From NCBI GenBank assembly GCA_938002965.1, contig CALKZY010000007.1, forward strand, positions 61,539 through 125,538: DNA of 64,000 nucleotides, written 5' to 3'. The stretch's first letter is position 1, and every line of letters starts with the position of its first letter. Below are positions 40,029 to 49,260 of this stretch, piece by piece. The DNA is from an uncultured Acidimicrobiales bacterium (GTDB lineage: Bacteria > Actinomycetota > Acidimicrobiia > Acidimicrobiales > SZUA-35). A program made the position numbers and the translations under genes. The notes beneath the pieces are model-generated. The model was not told the DNA's origin. It made no database searches and saw only the letters and a list, made by a program, of their open reading frames with translations.

Positions 40029-41476
40029 TCAAGAGGCTACTGGCTGGCGAACGCTCATTTGGCCGGTCGCTGTTCAGGTCTGACCCGACCGTCGGTGGCC
40101 GTCGCCCCATATCGGTTCGTTTGGCGGCCTCTGTAGCGGCGCTGGTGACGTTGGCTGTCCTGGTGCTGGCCCCGATCGCCCCGGCTGCTGCACAGGTCAC
40201 CGGTCAAGACAGCTCTGACAGCGGCTCGGTAGATGACCTTGACGCCTGCCCCGAGGATCTTGAAACAATCTCATCGGTTAGCAGCGAGGTGCGAGTAGTC
40301 AAAGTCGCCGGACTCCTTGATCCAGTGGTTCGTGGCTACATTCTTGACGAATTGGACGCGGCAGAAGAAGCTGTGCGATCGGGCTCGGAGGTCATCGGCT
40401 TGATCCTTTGGGTCAACAGCCGGGGATCGGTTCTTTCCGACGCCGACTACGTTTCGCTGGCCGGCCGTCTCCGGAACTCTGACATTCCGGTGGCGTTGTG
40501 GGTCGGCCAGGCCGGCTCCGCCGCCTTGGGCGGCACGGCTGAGTTGGCGACGGTGGCAGAGCTGGTGGCCGTCACCCCGAACTCATCGATTGGGGCGACC
40601 GGCGAACGTAGGCTGCCTGCCGAATGGGGTGAGCCCTTCGGAGAAGCCTCGGATCGAATGGAGACCGCAGTCTTTTCGGCCGAGGAGGCTGTGCAAGCCG
40701 GCTTTGCCGTGTCGCCATTGTCCGACACGGTCTCGATTGGCTCGTTCGCCACGCTCCTCGACGGTTTCGAGGTCGTTCGTTGCCTCGATGACGGCTCGAT
40801 TGTCACCGTGCCCACGTCACAGGCCAGATTGTCCGGCCTACCGCTCCTCTCGCAGTTCTTCCACACAGTGGCCAGTCCCGAGGTGGCGTACCTCTTCTTC
40901 ACCATGGGCATGGCCATCTTGGTCTTCGAGCTGTTCGTTGCCGGAGTCGGCATTGCCGGCGTTCTCGGCGCCGGCTTGATGATTATGGGCGGCTACGGGC
41001 TCGGCTCACTACCGGTGCGATGGTGGGCGGTAGTCCTGCTGATTCTCGCCATGTTCTATCTCGCTGTTGACATTCAGACCAACGTTCCCCGCTACTACAC
41101 GATTGTCGGAATTGCGGTGTTTATCATCGGAACCTGGTTCCTCTACGACGGTGTCACCATGTCGTGGATCACCGGCCTGGCCGTCATCATTGGCATGCTC
41201 CTGTACGCCTATACCGGGATGCCGTCCATGGTCCGCACAAGGTTCTCAACGCCTACGATCGGTCGCCGGTGGATGATCGGTGAAGTTGGAGAGGCGCTCA
41301 GCAGCGTCGACCCTGAGGGCACGGTCAAGATTCGTGATGTCCCGTGGCGGGCAATTACCAATCGGGCTACTCCTGTTGAGGCAGGAGGCTCGGTCCGCGT
41401 AGTCGGTATCGACCGGCTACTGCTCGAAGTTGAACCTGAAGAGGGCGGCGCCAAGGACTATCGCACCGGTCGCTGA
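39998..41476 (+). CDS. NfeD-family membrane protein with ClpP/SppA-like N-terminal domain
   Basis: GLILWVNSRGSVLSD, GQAGSAALGGTAELATVAELV, multi-TM region, C-terminal OB-like RWMIGEVGEALSSVDPEGTVKIRDVPWRA. Start uncertain. Confidence 0.78.
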   Translation: MRRRSRLKSPIKRLLAGERSFGRSLFRSDPTVGGRRPISVRLAASVAALVTLAVLVLAPIAPAAAQVTGQDSSDSGSVDDLDACPEDLETISSVSSEVRVVKVAGLLDPVVRGYILDELDAAEEAVRSGSEVIGLILWVNSRGSVLSDADYVSLAGRLRNSDIPVALWVGQAGSAALGGTAELATVAELVAVTPNSSIGATGERRLPAEWGEPFGEASDRMETAVFSAEEAVQAGFAVSPLSDTVSIGSFATLLDGFEVVRCLDDGSIVTVPTSQARLSGLPLLSQFFHTVASPEVAYLFFTMGMAILVFELFVAGVGIAGVLGAGLMIMGGYGLGSLPVRWWAVVLLILAMFYLAVDIQTNVPRYYTIVGIAVFIIGTWFLYDGVTMSWITGLAVIIGMLLYAYTGMPSMVRTRFSTPTIGRRWMIGEVGEALSSVDPEGTVKIRDVPWRAITNRATPVEAGGSVRVVGIDRLLLEVEPEEGGAKDYRTGR

Positions 41477-41656
41477 ACGGCTCTGCCGTACACCCCCCCC
41501 CGGTTGGCAAAAACCGAGTTAACGACGTTTGTCGATGGTTGTTGTTTGCGTCGGCCTGGGTAGATTGCGGGAATACGTTACGGTGTATACAGTCTCGTTA
41601 CAAACATGCAGCGCAGATGCATAGTTTCGTAACGAACGTTCCGGGGGGACCAACGC

Positions 41657-41956
41657 ATGCTGAAGATTCATCCCAACTCGGCGACCGGAAGTTCGCCTGA
41701 CAAGGCTGATCTGAGCTGGCAGGATCGAGGGGCCTGCAAGGGCCCTTGCCAGGCCATCTTCTTTCCGCCGCCCAGGTTGGAACGTAGAACCGATCGCCGC
41801 CTTCGGGAAGCTCGGGCCAAGGAGATTTGTGGAGCCTGCTCGGTTCAGGAGACGTGCCTGACCTACGCCATGGACATTTCCGAGCAGCACGGGATCTGGG
41901 GTGGACTGACCGCCCGCGAGCGTCGTGCGCTGAAATCGAAGCGAGTGAAGCGCTAG
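41657..41956 (+). CDS. WhiB-family iron-sulfur transcriptional regulator
   Basis: WQDRGACKGPCQAIFFPP, ICGACSVQETCLTYAMD, GIWGGLTARERR. Confidence 0.93.
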   Translation: MLKIHPNSATGSSPDKADLSWQDRGACKGPCQAIFFPPPRLERRTDRRLREARAKEICGACSVQETCLTYAMDISEQHGIWGGLTARERRALKSKRVKR

Positions 41957-41960
41957 ACGT

Positions 41961-43781
41961 CTAAAGACGGGGGCCGGCGATTCGCAGGTCGTCGCGTCGC
42001 CGAGTCATGCCGTTGCCGTCCATGTAGGACAGCAAAGCGAGCACGTACTTTCGGCTTGTGTCCAGCAGGTCGCGGATCTCGGCCACGGTAAGGCCGTCGG
42101 GCTGCGTCTCGAACGCGGTTGACACCAAGCGGCGTGCCTCGGCCAAGGCCGATTGCGCGAAGTAGATTCCCTCGGACTCGATGATCAGATCCCGACGCAC
42201 GAGTTGGCGGACCTCATCTTTGGGGATGCCGTCGGCCCCAGGCGGGGAGAACGGTTCGGCGGCCAGTGCTTTGACCCACGGATGGTCGGCTAGGGGATCG
42301 ACAACCGGGCCAATGGTGGCCCGTCCGTTCTCGATGCGGATTCCCTCGATGGTGGCCAGCGCTGCCCGTTGCCGGTCATCCAGCGTGGCTACGTCCAGGC
42401 CAAGACCGCCAGCGTTGTCGACCTCTTCGGCCAGCGACACGACCATGGTCTCCAAGAGCTGCGGGTCAACAATCCAGTTGCCGACGGTTGGAGCCAGCGT
42501 GCGGCCGGTGAGGCGAGCGAGGCGGTCAACGTCGACCCAGCCTCGTTCGGAAACTGTTCGAGCCACCGCCAGATCGGGGGCTGCCTTTGAGGCCGGCACA
42601 ATGGGGTCGACGTCGAGAATCCGGCCACCGCCGACGGTTTCGTGGCGGCCGCTCTCTCGAAGCACGAACCTGTCGCCGGGGACAAGAAGAAGCGACCGGT
42701 CGAAGTACAGGCGAACAGTGCCACTGTCACCGGGAGCCAATTCGGTTGCCCCCAATACCCGCATCCGCAGCGGTACTTCGGCTGCGCCGATGTAGGCGAC
42801 GTAGGCTCCACGTCGTCCGACGGAGTGACTGAGCCCGGAAAGCACAGTCAGGTTGGCGTCGCTCTGGGTGGTTCGATGCCAACGGGACCCGTCGACCAGA
42901 ACGTATCCACGTTCGACGTCGTTGTGGCCGATACCGACCAGGTTGACCGCCACCCTGGCGGCGGGTTCGATGGTGTCCAACTCCTGATAGTGATTCTGTA
43001 GACCACGGATGCGAACCTGATGCTCATGGCCGTTTCCGGCCAAGGTCAGCTCGTCTCCAACCTGTAGAGAGGCTCCGGTCAACGTTCCGGTGACCACGGT
43101 GCCTGCTCCGGTAGGGGCGAACGCTCGGTCAACCCATAGCCGCGGAGTGCGTCGGTGCGGTCGGGCCTGAGCGTCGGCCCAGTCGGTCTCGTCGTCGGTC
43201 TGGATGGCTTCAGCGGCTGTTACATCAGAGACTGTGACATCAGAGGCTGTTACATCAGCAACTGTTACATCAGCAATCATTGCGTCTAGAGCCTCACGGA
43301 GGTCGTCCATTCCGGTGCCGTTTGGTCCTTCGAGCGCTGCAACCTCCATGACCGGAGCGTCGGCCAGGAAGCTGCCTTCCAGGTGCTCCTCGAGATCCAG
43401 CAACGCCAGTTCCAGCAGTTCATCATCGACCTGGTCGACCTTGGTGAGCACTACCAGTCCTTGGCTGATGCCAAGAAGCTTGAGGATCTGAAGATGCTCC
43501 TCGGATTGAGGTTTCCATCCTTCGGTTGCGGCCACCACGAACAGGCAGGCGTCGACCGCTCCGACTCCGGCCAGCATGTTGCGAAGGAACCGCACGTGTC
43601 CGGGAACGTCGACCAGCGAGAGATGCCGACCGGAGGGAAGAGTGCAGTGGGCGAAGCCCAAGTCGATAGTGAGTCCCCGCTCCTTCTCCTCGTCGAGGCG
43701 GTCGGGATCGGTACCCGTCAGCGACTTCACCAGCGTCGACTTGCCGTGATCGACGTGCCCGGCAGTGGCTATGACCGTCAT
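41961..43781 (-). CDS. selB: Selenocysteine-specific translation elongation factor SelB
   Basis: TAGHVDHGKSTLVKSLTGTDPDRLDEEKERGLTIDLGFA, DVPGHVRFLRNMLAG; C-terminal winged-helix region; adjacent to selA. Confidence 0.95.
   Translation of the reverse strand: MTVIATAGHVDHGKSTLVKSLTGTDPDRLDEEKERGLTIDLGFAHCTLPSGRHLSLVDVPGHVRFLRNMLAGVGAVDACLFVVAATEGWKPQSEEHLQILKLLGISQGLVVLTKVDQVDDELLELALLDLEEHLEGSFLADAPVMEVAALEGPNGTGMDDLREALDAMIADVTVADVTASDVTVSDVTAAEAIQTDDETDWADAQARPHRRTPRLWVDRAFAPTGAGTVVTGTLTGASLQVGDELTLAGNGHEHQVRIRGLQNHYQELDTIEPAARVAVNLVGIGHNDVERGYVLVDGSRWHRTTQSDANLTVLSGLSHSVGRRGAYVAYIGAAEVPLRMRVLGATELAPGDSGTVRLYFDRSLLLVPGDRFVLRESGRHETVGGGRILDVDPIVPASKAAPDLAVARTVSERGWVDVDRLARLTGRTLAPTVGNWIVDPQLLETMVVSLAEEVDNAGGLGLDVATLDDRQRAALATIEGIRIENGRATIGPVVDPLADHPWVKALAAEPFSPPGADGIPKDEVRQLVRRDLIIESEGIYFAQSALAEARRLVSTAFETQPDGLTVAEIRDLLDTSRKYVLALLSYMDGNGMTRRRDDLRIAGPRL
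43216..43275 (-). repeat. Four tandem 15-bp repeats inside selB
   Basis: gctgttacatcagag / actgtgacatcagag / gctgttacatcagca / actgttacatcagca. Confidence 0.93.
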
Positions 43782-45118
43782 CGGTGAGGGTCTGGCTCTG
43801 CTGGCAGAACCGCTGCCAGCGCCTGGGAGAGATAGTCGTCGTCGGTCGGGTCCACCGTTCGCAGATCAATGATGGTGTGGCGGTCTTCGACTCTAGCAAT
43901 GATCGGCCGGTCAAGGTTGCGCAGCGCGTCACTGACATCGCTGGTGATGCGGAGGCCGTGGCTGGGGATCGTTACTGTCGGAAGTGTGCCGCCACCGGGA
44001 ACGGACTGGCACGACGCCGATAATGCCGTGCCGAGAGTGGCATCGATGGCGTCCGCTCTGGCCTGAAGCTCGACCGGAGTGCGTGAGGCCATGGCCCAGA
44101 AGGGGATGTCGCCTCCACGGCGATCGAGGTAGGCCAGTGTGGTTTCGTGGAGGGCGTGCATAACGAGCGATCCAGGTCGAAGCGCCCGGGCCAGAGGATG
44201 GCGTCCACAGGTCGCCACGAGGTCGGCCCGACCGGCGATGATTCCGGCTTGTGGTCCGCCGTAGAGCTTGTCGCCGCTGAACAGGACAAGGTCGGCGCCG
44301 TCTTTCAAGGTCTGGCGCGCCGCCGGCTCCTCAGCCAGCCAGCTTGGGGGTGGGCCGCTGAGCCAGGGGCAGGTGCTGTCCAACAAGCCTGAGCCGATGT
44401 CGGCAACGACCGGGGGGCCAACGGTGGCCAGTTCGGCCACGGTCACGTCTTCGGTGAATCCGACGATGCGATAGTTGGAGCGATGGACTTTTAGGATCAT
44501 GGCCAGGTCGTCGGCGACGTCGCTGTAGTCGGATAGTCGGGATCGATTTGTCGTTCCGACTTCAACCAGACGGGCACCGGACTGATTCATGACGTCGGGT
44601 ATGCGGAACCCGCCACCGATCTCAACCATTTCGCCCCGCCCAACGGCGACACCTCGATTGGGGGCCAACGCTGCCAGGGTCAGCAATACGGCTCCGGCAC
44701 AATTGTTGACCACCATGGCCGCCTCAGCACCGCAGGCTTCGGCCATGACGTCGCCTACCGCTCGTTGGCGACTGCCTCGGGATCCTGTCTCGAGGTCAAG
44801 CTCCAGGTTGGTATAACGGGAGGGAAGTGAAACCGGAAGCGGTGCTCGTCCGAGGTTGGTGTGCAGCATTACGCCGGTGGCGTTGACGACTTCGGTAATC
44901 ATTTGTCGCCGCCGTCGCCGGGCATAGTCTTCGAGGCGGTCGGCGTCATCGTCGGCGATTGCTTGGCGGGCCACGCTCACCGCTAGTGGGTGAGGTAGCC
45001 CGTGGGCGGCTAGAGAACGGGCCAAGCGGTCGACCGAGGGTGGCCGCTTCCCCATGGTGGTTTCCTGCGGGGAAACGTCGGACCGGGAGCTGGGTGAGGG
45101 CGCCGCGTCTGAATCCAC
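43778..45118 (-). CDS. selA: L-seryl-tRNA(Sec) selenium transferase
   Basis: VNATGVMLHTNLGRAPLP, LVLFSGDKLYGGPQAGIIAGRADLV (PLP lysine). Confidence 0.95.
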   Translation of the reverse strand: MDSDAAPSPSSRSDVSPQETTMGKRPPSVDRLARSLAAHGLPHPLAVSVARQAIADDDADRLEDYARRRRRQMITEVVNATGVMLHTNLGRAPLPVSLPSRYTNLELDLETGSRGSRQRAVGDVMAEACGAEAAMVVNNCAGAVLLTLAALAPNRGVAVGRGEMVEIGGGFRIPDVMNQSGARLVEVGTTNRSRLSDYSDVADDLAMILKVHRSNYRIVGFTEDVTVAELATVGPPVVADIGSGLLDSTCPWLSGPPPSWLAEEPAARQTLKDGADLVLFSGDKLYGGPQAGIIAGRADLVATCGRHPLARALRPGSLVMHALHETTLAYLDRRGGDIPFWAMASRTPVELQARADAIDATLGTALSASCQSVPGGGTLPTVTIPSHGLRITSDVSDALRNLDRPIIARVEDRHTIIDLRTVDPTDDDYLSQALAAVLPAEPDPHR

Positions 45119-45291
45119 GGCTCAAGACTACCGGGCGATGTCACCCGCTTCCCGTCCGGTGGCTTACCAGCTCACCTCGCCGGATTCGCTGTCGCGTTCA
45201 CCAGCGATGTTACACGAGTGTCATTTCAAACAAGGTCGACAGGGGCTATAGCCCGGTTCGTTTGTTGCTAGGCCGGATAGACTGGAACGTG

Positions 45292-45711
45292 ATGGTAAAG
45301 AAGCACGCTTTGCTACTAGGCCTAGCGATCCTCGCCGAGGTCTCGGTCTTTCTTCTTGCCGCCAATCAACTCCGGCCACTTGTTGTCGTCCTCGCCTTGG
45401 TTGCTCTGTCGGCCGCTGGAGCGCGACAACTGAGCTCGGCGATCGCCAACGGCGACGCCCTTCAGCTGGTGGCCGCCGGGTTGTTGATCGTTCCCGGTTT
45501 CATTTCGGGAATAGTTGGTGCCCTACTTTTCGTGGCACCCGTTCCGGTCCGATTGCGTGACGGTCTTCGCGAAGTAGTTCGCGATTTGGCCGGTGATCGC
45601 TCGGACCTTCTTGTTCCCTCGAGTTTTCCGGTTGGGGGCTACCGGGTGGAACAACGCGGCGTGCTTGACGTCGGCTACCAGCAAGAACCCAGAACAAGAG
45701 TCGGTCGATGA
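45292..45711 (+). CDS. FxsA-family membrane protein
   Basis: Short TM protein with LLIVPGFISGIVGALLFVAPVR-type motif. Confidence 0.72.
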   Translation: MVKKHALLLGLAILAEVSVFLLAANQLRPLVVVLALVALSAAGARQLSSAIANGDALQLVAAGLLIVPGFISGIVGALLFVAPVPVRLRDGLREVVRDLAGDRSDLLVPSSFPVGGYRVEQRGVLDVGYQQEPRTRVGR

Positions 45712-45759
45712 GGTGGCATGCGCTCGCGCACGTGTGCTTGAGATACCTCGTCGACAACC

Positions 45760-46356
45760 GTGAGAACAGGAGAGGTTGTGTCCATCACAGAAGATCAAGT
45801 TCCGCTTCCGCCGATCACCCCGGGGGTAGCCCGAGCGCTGAGCCCGTTGGTGCGTCGGATTGCCAGCGAGAGCTCGGCTGGAGAGCCCGGTCTGAATACG
45901 TACTTGGTCGGCATCGACGAGATTGTCATCGTTGATCCCGGTCCCAGCGATGATCAGCACCTTGACGTGCTTTGCGGATGCGGCGGTGATCGCATTCGTT
46001 GGATCGTGTTGACCGATACCGGCGAGGACTATTCCGCTTCCGCCGCGGAACTGAAGCAGCGCACCGGGGCCGAGTTGGTCGCACCTGCTGGGTTCGACGG
46101 AGCCGATCAGGTCCTTGGCGACGGCTTCAAAATCGACGCCACCGAATTTCGTATGACCGCAGTGGCAGTAGAGGAAGGCTCCGACAGCAAGTTCTCGTTC
46201 GTCCTGGAGCAGGAACGAACGTTGCTGACCGGTGATCACGTTATCGATGACGAGATGCCGAAGGGTTTGCCGGAGAAGGTGAAGTCCTACCGGATCAAGT
46301 CCATCGCGCCCGGCCACGGCCAGTACATCGAGAACGCGTCGAGGATGCTCAGCTAA
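45760..46356 (+). CDS. Metallo-beta-lactamase-fold protein with degenerate metal site
   Basis: NTYLVGIDEIVIVDPGP, LLTGDHVID, IAPGHGQYI retained; HxHxDH position reads TDTGEDY. GTG start. Confidence 0.75.
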   Translation: MRTGEVVSITEDQVPLPPITPGVARALSPLVRRIASESSAGEPGLNTYLVGIDEIVIVDPGPSDDQHLDVLCGCGGDRIRWIVLTDTGEDYSASAAELKQRTGAELVAPAGFDGADQVLGDGFKIDATEFRMTAVAVEEGSDSKFSFVLEQERTLLTGDHVIDDEMPKGLPEKVKSYRIKSIAPGHGQYIENASRMLS

Positions 46357-46396
46357 ATCGCTGCTCGACAGCGCATGGCCGCTGGTGAGAAGTTGA

Positions 46397-46444
46397 AAAC
46401 GTAGAAGGACCCACCTCCGAAGAGGCGGGTCCTTCTACGTTTTT
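46397..46444. terminator. Bidirectional hairpin terminator between convergent genes
   Basis: aaaacgtagaaggacccacctc cgaa gaggcgggtccttctacgtttt, one mismatch. Confidence 0.9.
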
Positions 46445-46460
46445 GCGTTCGTTTGACTTC

Positions 46461-46781
46461 TTACGAGAACGACTGTCCGCAGCCGCAGCTGCGCTGGGCG
46501 TTCGGGTTGTCGATCGAGAATCCGGTTTGCTGCAGACCGTCTTTGTAGTCGAGGGTGGCTCCTACCAGGAGCTGTGCGCTAGTGGGGTCGACGACCACCT
46601 TCACGCCACCGTGTTCGGTCGCTTGGTCTTCGTTTGCGACCTCGCCGTCGAAGAACATTTCGTAAGAGAAGCCGGAGCAGCCGCCGGGGCGTACCGCAAC
46701 TCGAAGGGCGAGCGCTTCGTCGTCCTCTTGGTCGAGCAGCTGCTTGACCTTCGTGGCTGCTGCGTCGGTTACCGTGATCAT
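46461..46781 (-). CDS. erpA: HesB/IscA-family iron-sulfur cluster insertion protein
   Basis: RVAVRPGGCSGFSYEMFFD...NPNAQRSCGCGQSF. Confidence 0.92.
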   Translation of the reverse strand: MITVTDAAATKVKQLLDQEDDEALALRVAVRPGGCSGFSYEMFFDGEVANEDQATEHGGVKVVVDPTSAQLLVGATLDYKDGLQQTGFSIDNPNAQRSCGCGQSFS

Positions 46782-46915
46782 AGTTTTGCGTACCTCCGTG
46801 CTTTCAGTGTAACGCCGGGTTGCGGCTGTTTATTCCGCTTGGGAAAGGGTCAGGGTCTCGTGTCGCCCGGCACCTGGCTGATACGTGTTCACATAGCGAC
46901 TGTTAGTCTGAAAAC

Positions 46916-48124
46916 ATGGTCGCAGACAGAGTCACCGAAGACGAAATCATGGGGGTTTTGCGTGGTGTGATCGACCCGGAGTTGGGCAGCAACATCGTTG
47001 AGCTTGGCATGGCCAAGGGAGCGAAGGTGGCTGACGACGGGTCGGTGGTGGTGAAGATCGCCCTCACAACGGCCGGATGCCCGTTGCGGGCTCAGATTCA
47101 ACGAGACACCAAGACCAGGATTGCCTCACTCCCGGGCGTGACCAAGGTATCGATCGACTGGACCGAGTTATCTCCGGATGAAAAGGCTGCGGCGATGGCG
47201 GTGGCCAGGAAAAACGCTGCCGACCGTGCCCCTGAGACCGCCATTCCGGCTACGGCGCGGGTCCTGGCTATTGCCTCGGGCAAGGGTGGTGTCGGCAAGT
47301 CTTCGGTGACCGCCAACCTGGCTGTGGCTTTGGCTGCTCAGGGGCGAAACGTTGGGGTGATCGATGCTGACATCTGGGGTTTCTCCATTCCCCGCATGCT
47401 GGGCCTGGACGGCCGGCTGGGGGGTGGCACCGACGGCGAACGGGCTGTCATCGAGCCGCTGTCGATGTCAGTCCCAACCGAAGAAGGATTGGCCACCGGG
47501 CGTCTTGACGTCGTGTCGATGGGTTTCCTGGTGGAAGACGAGGAGTCGGCTCTGTTATGGCGCGGTCTAATGTTGAACCGGGCCGTCCAGCACTTCCTTG
47601 AAGATGTGGCGTGGGATGACGACCTCGAGTACTTGTTGATTGACATGCCACCGGGCACCGGTGATGTGGCCATGGGCTTGGCCCGCATGATCCCCAGGGC
47701 TGAGATGTTGGTGGTCACGACGCCGGCGACCGGTGCTCAGAAAGTGGCCGCACGGGCGGTCTCGATGGCCCGAAAGTCGTACCTGCGAGTAGCCGGCGTC
47801 ATTGAGAACATGTCGGTGTTCGTGGCTCCGGACGGTCAACGCTTCGAGCTGTTCGGCAGCGGTGGGGGTCAGGCGCTGGCCGACGAAGCCGGTGTTGAGC
47901 TGATCGGGCGGATTCCAATAGAACCAGAGGTTTCAGCCGGTGGTGACGCCGGAGAACCCGTGGCTCTTGGCCCGGGATCGCCGGCGGCGGAGGTGTTCAT
48001 CGAGATTGCTCAGCGAATCGTGACTGACATCGCTCCACCGGTTGAGATGGAAAGCTGTACCGCCCGAATGTTCGACCTGGTGGACGCCGCGCTGGCCGAG
48101 TACGACTCGACAAACAGCGATTGA
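46916..48124 (+). CDS. mrp: Mrp/NBP35-type P-loop ATPase with N-terminal DUF59 domain
   Basis: GVIDPELGSNIVELGM, ASGKGGVGKSSVTANLAVAL, DMPPGTGDVAM. Confidence 0.93.
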   Translation: MVADRVTEDEIMGVLRGVIDPELGSNIVELGMAKGAKVADDGSVVVKIALTTAGCPLRAQIQRDTKTRIASLPGVTKVSIDWTELSPDEKAAAMAVARKNAADRAPETAIPATARVLAIASGKGGVGKSSVTANLAVALAAQGRNVGVIDADIWGFSIPRMLGLDGRLGGGTDGERAVIEPLSMSVPTEEGLATGRLDVVSMGFLVEDEESALLWRGLMLNRAVQHFLEDVAWDDDLEYLLIDMPPGTGDVAMGLARMIPRAEMLVVTTPATGAQKVAARAVSMARKSYLRVAGVIENMSVFVAPDGQRFELFGSGGGQALADEAGVELIGRIPIEPEVSAGGDAGEPVALGPGSPAAEVFIEIAQRIVTDIAPPVEMESCTARMFDLVDAALAEYDSTNSD

Positions 48125-48143
48125 GCCTGGGTCGTTTGGTGAT

Positions 48144-48896
48144 TTAGGCTTCGGCCGGTGTCTGAGTTGGTTTGGGGGCAGTCGATCGTTTAACGGTGAG
48201 CTTCTCGTTTACGAATCTTGATGCCGGAACCAAGACGGTCATCTGAGTCTCGGGATCTTCGAGCTCAATGGTCGTTGGGTGAACAGCGGTGACTTTGCCC
48301 TGCACATCGTCGAACATGACGATGTCACCTTCGGAGACCAGTCGACGCATCGCCCGGTTGGAGGCCACCTCTCGAGCCACGCTGTGACCGCCCAGGCCGA
48401 CCAGCAAGGTCAAGGTGGCGGCTACACCGAAGAAGATGGCGGCCAAGCCCATGTTGACCACTTCGGTGTCGATACCGATTGTGCTGACTGCCAGCAGAAT
48501 GGCGAGGGTGTAAATCAGCGACCGGACCACCATGTGGACCTGTCGCTCGATGTTGAGCGGCATTCGAGCCGTGGCCTGCGAGACGGCGGTGGCGGCGAAT
48601 GAAGCCAAGACGCGGGCAACGATGATGATGATCGCCGCAGTCAGAATCTTGGGAAAGAAGGCGATGGCGTCTTTGGGTAGCTGGTCAAGCGCCGTGGGCT
48701 GAATGAAGCCAAGGGCGGCGATCAGACCGCCAACCATGAAGAAGGAAAAGACCAACTGGCTGATGGGTTTGGCCACGTTCTGGATGGCCTCTCCCTTGGC
48801 CGAAGCCACCAGACGGTGGACGAGGCGTGAGGCGATCATCCCCAACACAATTCCGGCGACGATTGCTACCAGCGCCATAAGCCAACTATTCATCAT
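48144..48896 (-). CDS. MscS/TM-helix-type membrane protein
   Basis: TM helices followed by AREVASNRAMRRLVSEGDIVMFDDVQGKVTAVHPTTIELEDPE, a short beta-domain-like segment. Confidence 0.72.
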   Translation of the reverse strand: MMNSWLMALVAIVAGIVLGMIASRLVHRLVASAKGEAIQNVAKPISQLVFSFFMVGGLIAALGFIQPTALDQLPKDAIAFFPKILTAAIIIIVARVLASFAATAVSQATARMPLNIERQVHMVVRSLIYTLAILLAVSTIGIDTEVVNMGLAAIFFGVAATLTLLVGLGGHSVAREVASNRAMRRLVSEGDIVMFDDVQGKVTAVHPTTIELEDPETQMTVLVPASRFVNEKLTVKRSTAPKPTQTPAEA

Positions 48897-49260
48897 TCTC
48901 CTCCATCAGCAGCAATCGGGAAGTCTCCACGCCCGCCCCGAAGAGATCCGATACGACATCGAACATTACCCGCGAATCGAGGCGGTCCGTCACTTTCTGT
49001 TCCAGCCGTTCAGTCAAATCGTCTGGCGAAGCGAGGACTGTCCCCAACGCCTGTTGGATACTCGATGCCTGTGTCTGGTTGTCGTTGCCGTCTTCGTGAA
49101 TCGACATTGATTCGATGGCCGAAGCACATCGCTCACAGGTTGCGATGTGCTGTTCGACGCGAGCAGTAGCCACCACCTCTTTGTCGGTGGAAGCTTCGTC
49201 ATCGAGCCACCGCTGCAGTGCCCGCTTGTTCGGGTGGCGAAAGCGTGCCACTACTCCCAC
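48886..49260 (-). CDS. Zinc-binding anti-sigma factor-like protein
   Basis: VEQHIATCERCASAI fits HxxxCxxC; overlaps the sigma gene upstream. Confidence 0.78.
   Translation of the reverse strand: MGVVARFRHPNKRALQRWLDDEASTDKEVVATARVEQHIATCERCASAIESMSIHEDGNDNQTQASSIQQALGTVLASPDDLTERLEQKVTDRLDSRVMFDVVSDLFGAGVETSRLLLMEENDE

Noticed and set aside
45119-45291. Possible selC (tRNA-Sec) next to selA
   Set aside because: No long acceptor/T-stem cloverleaf or UCA anticodon loop could be built here.
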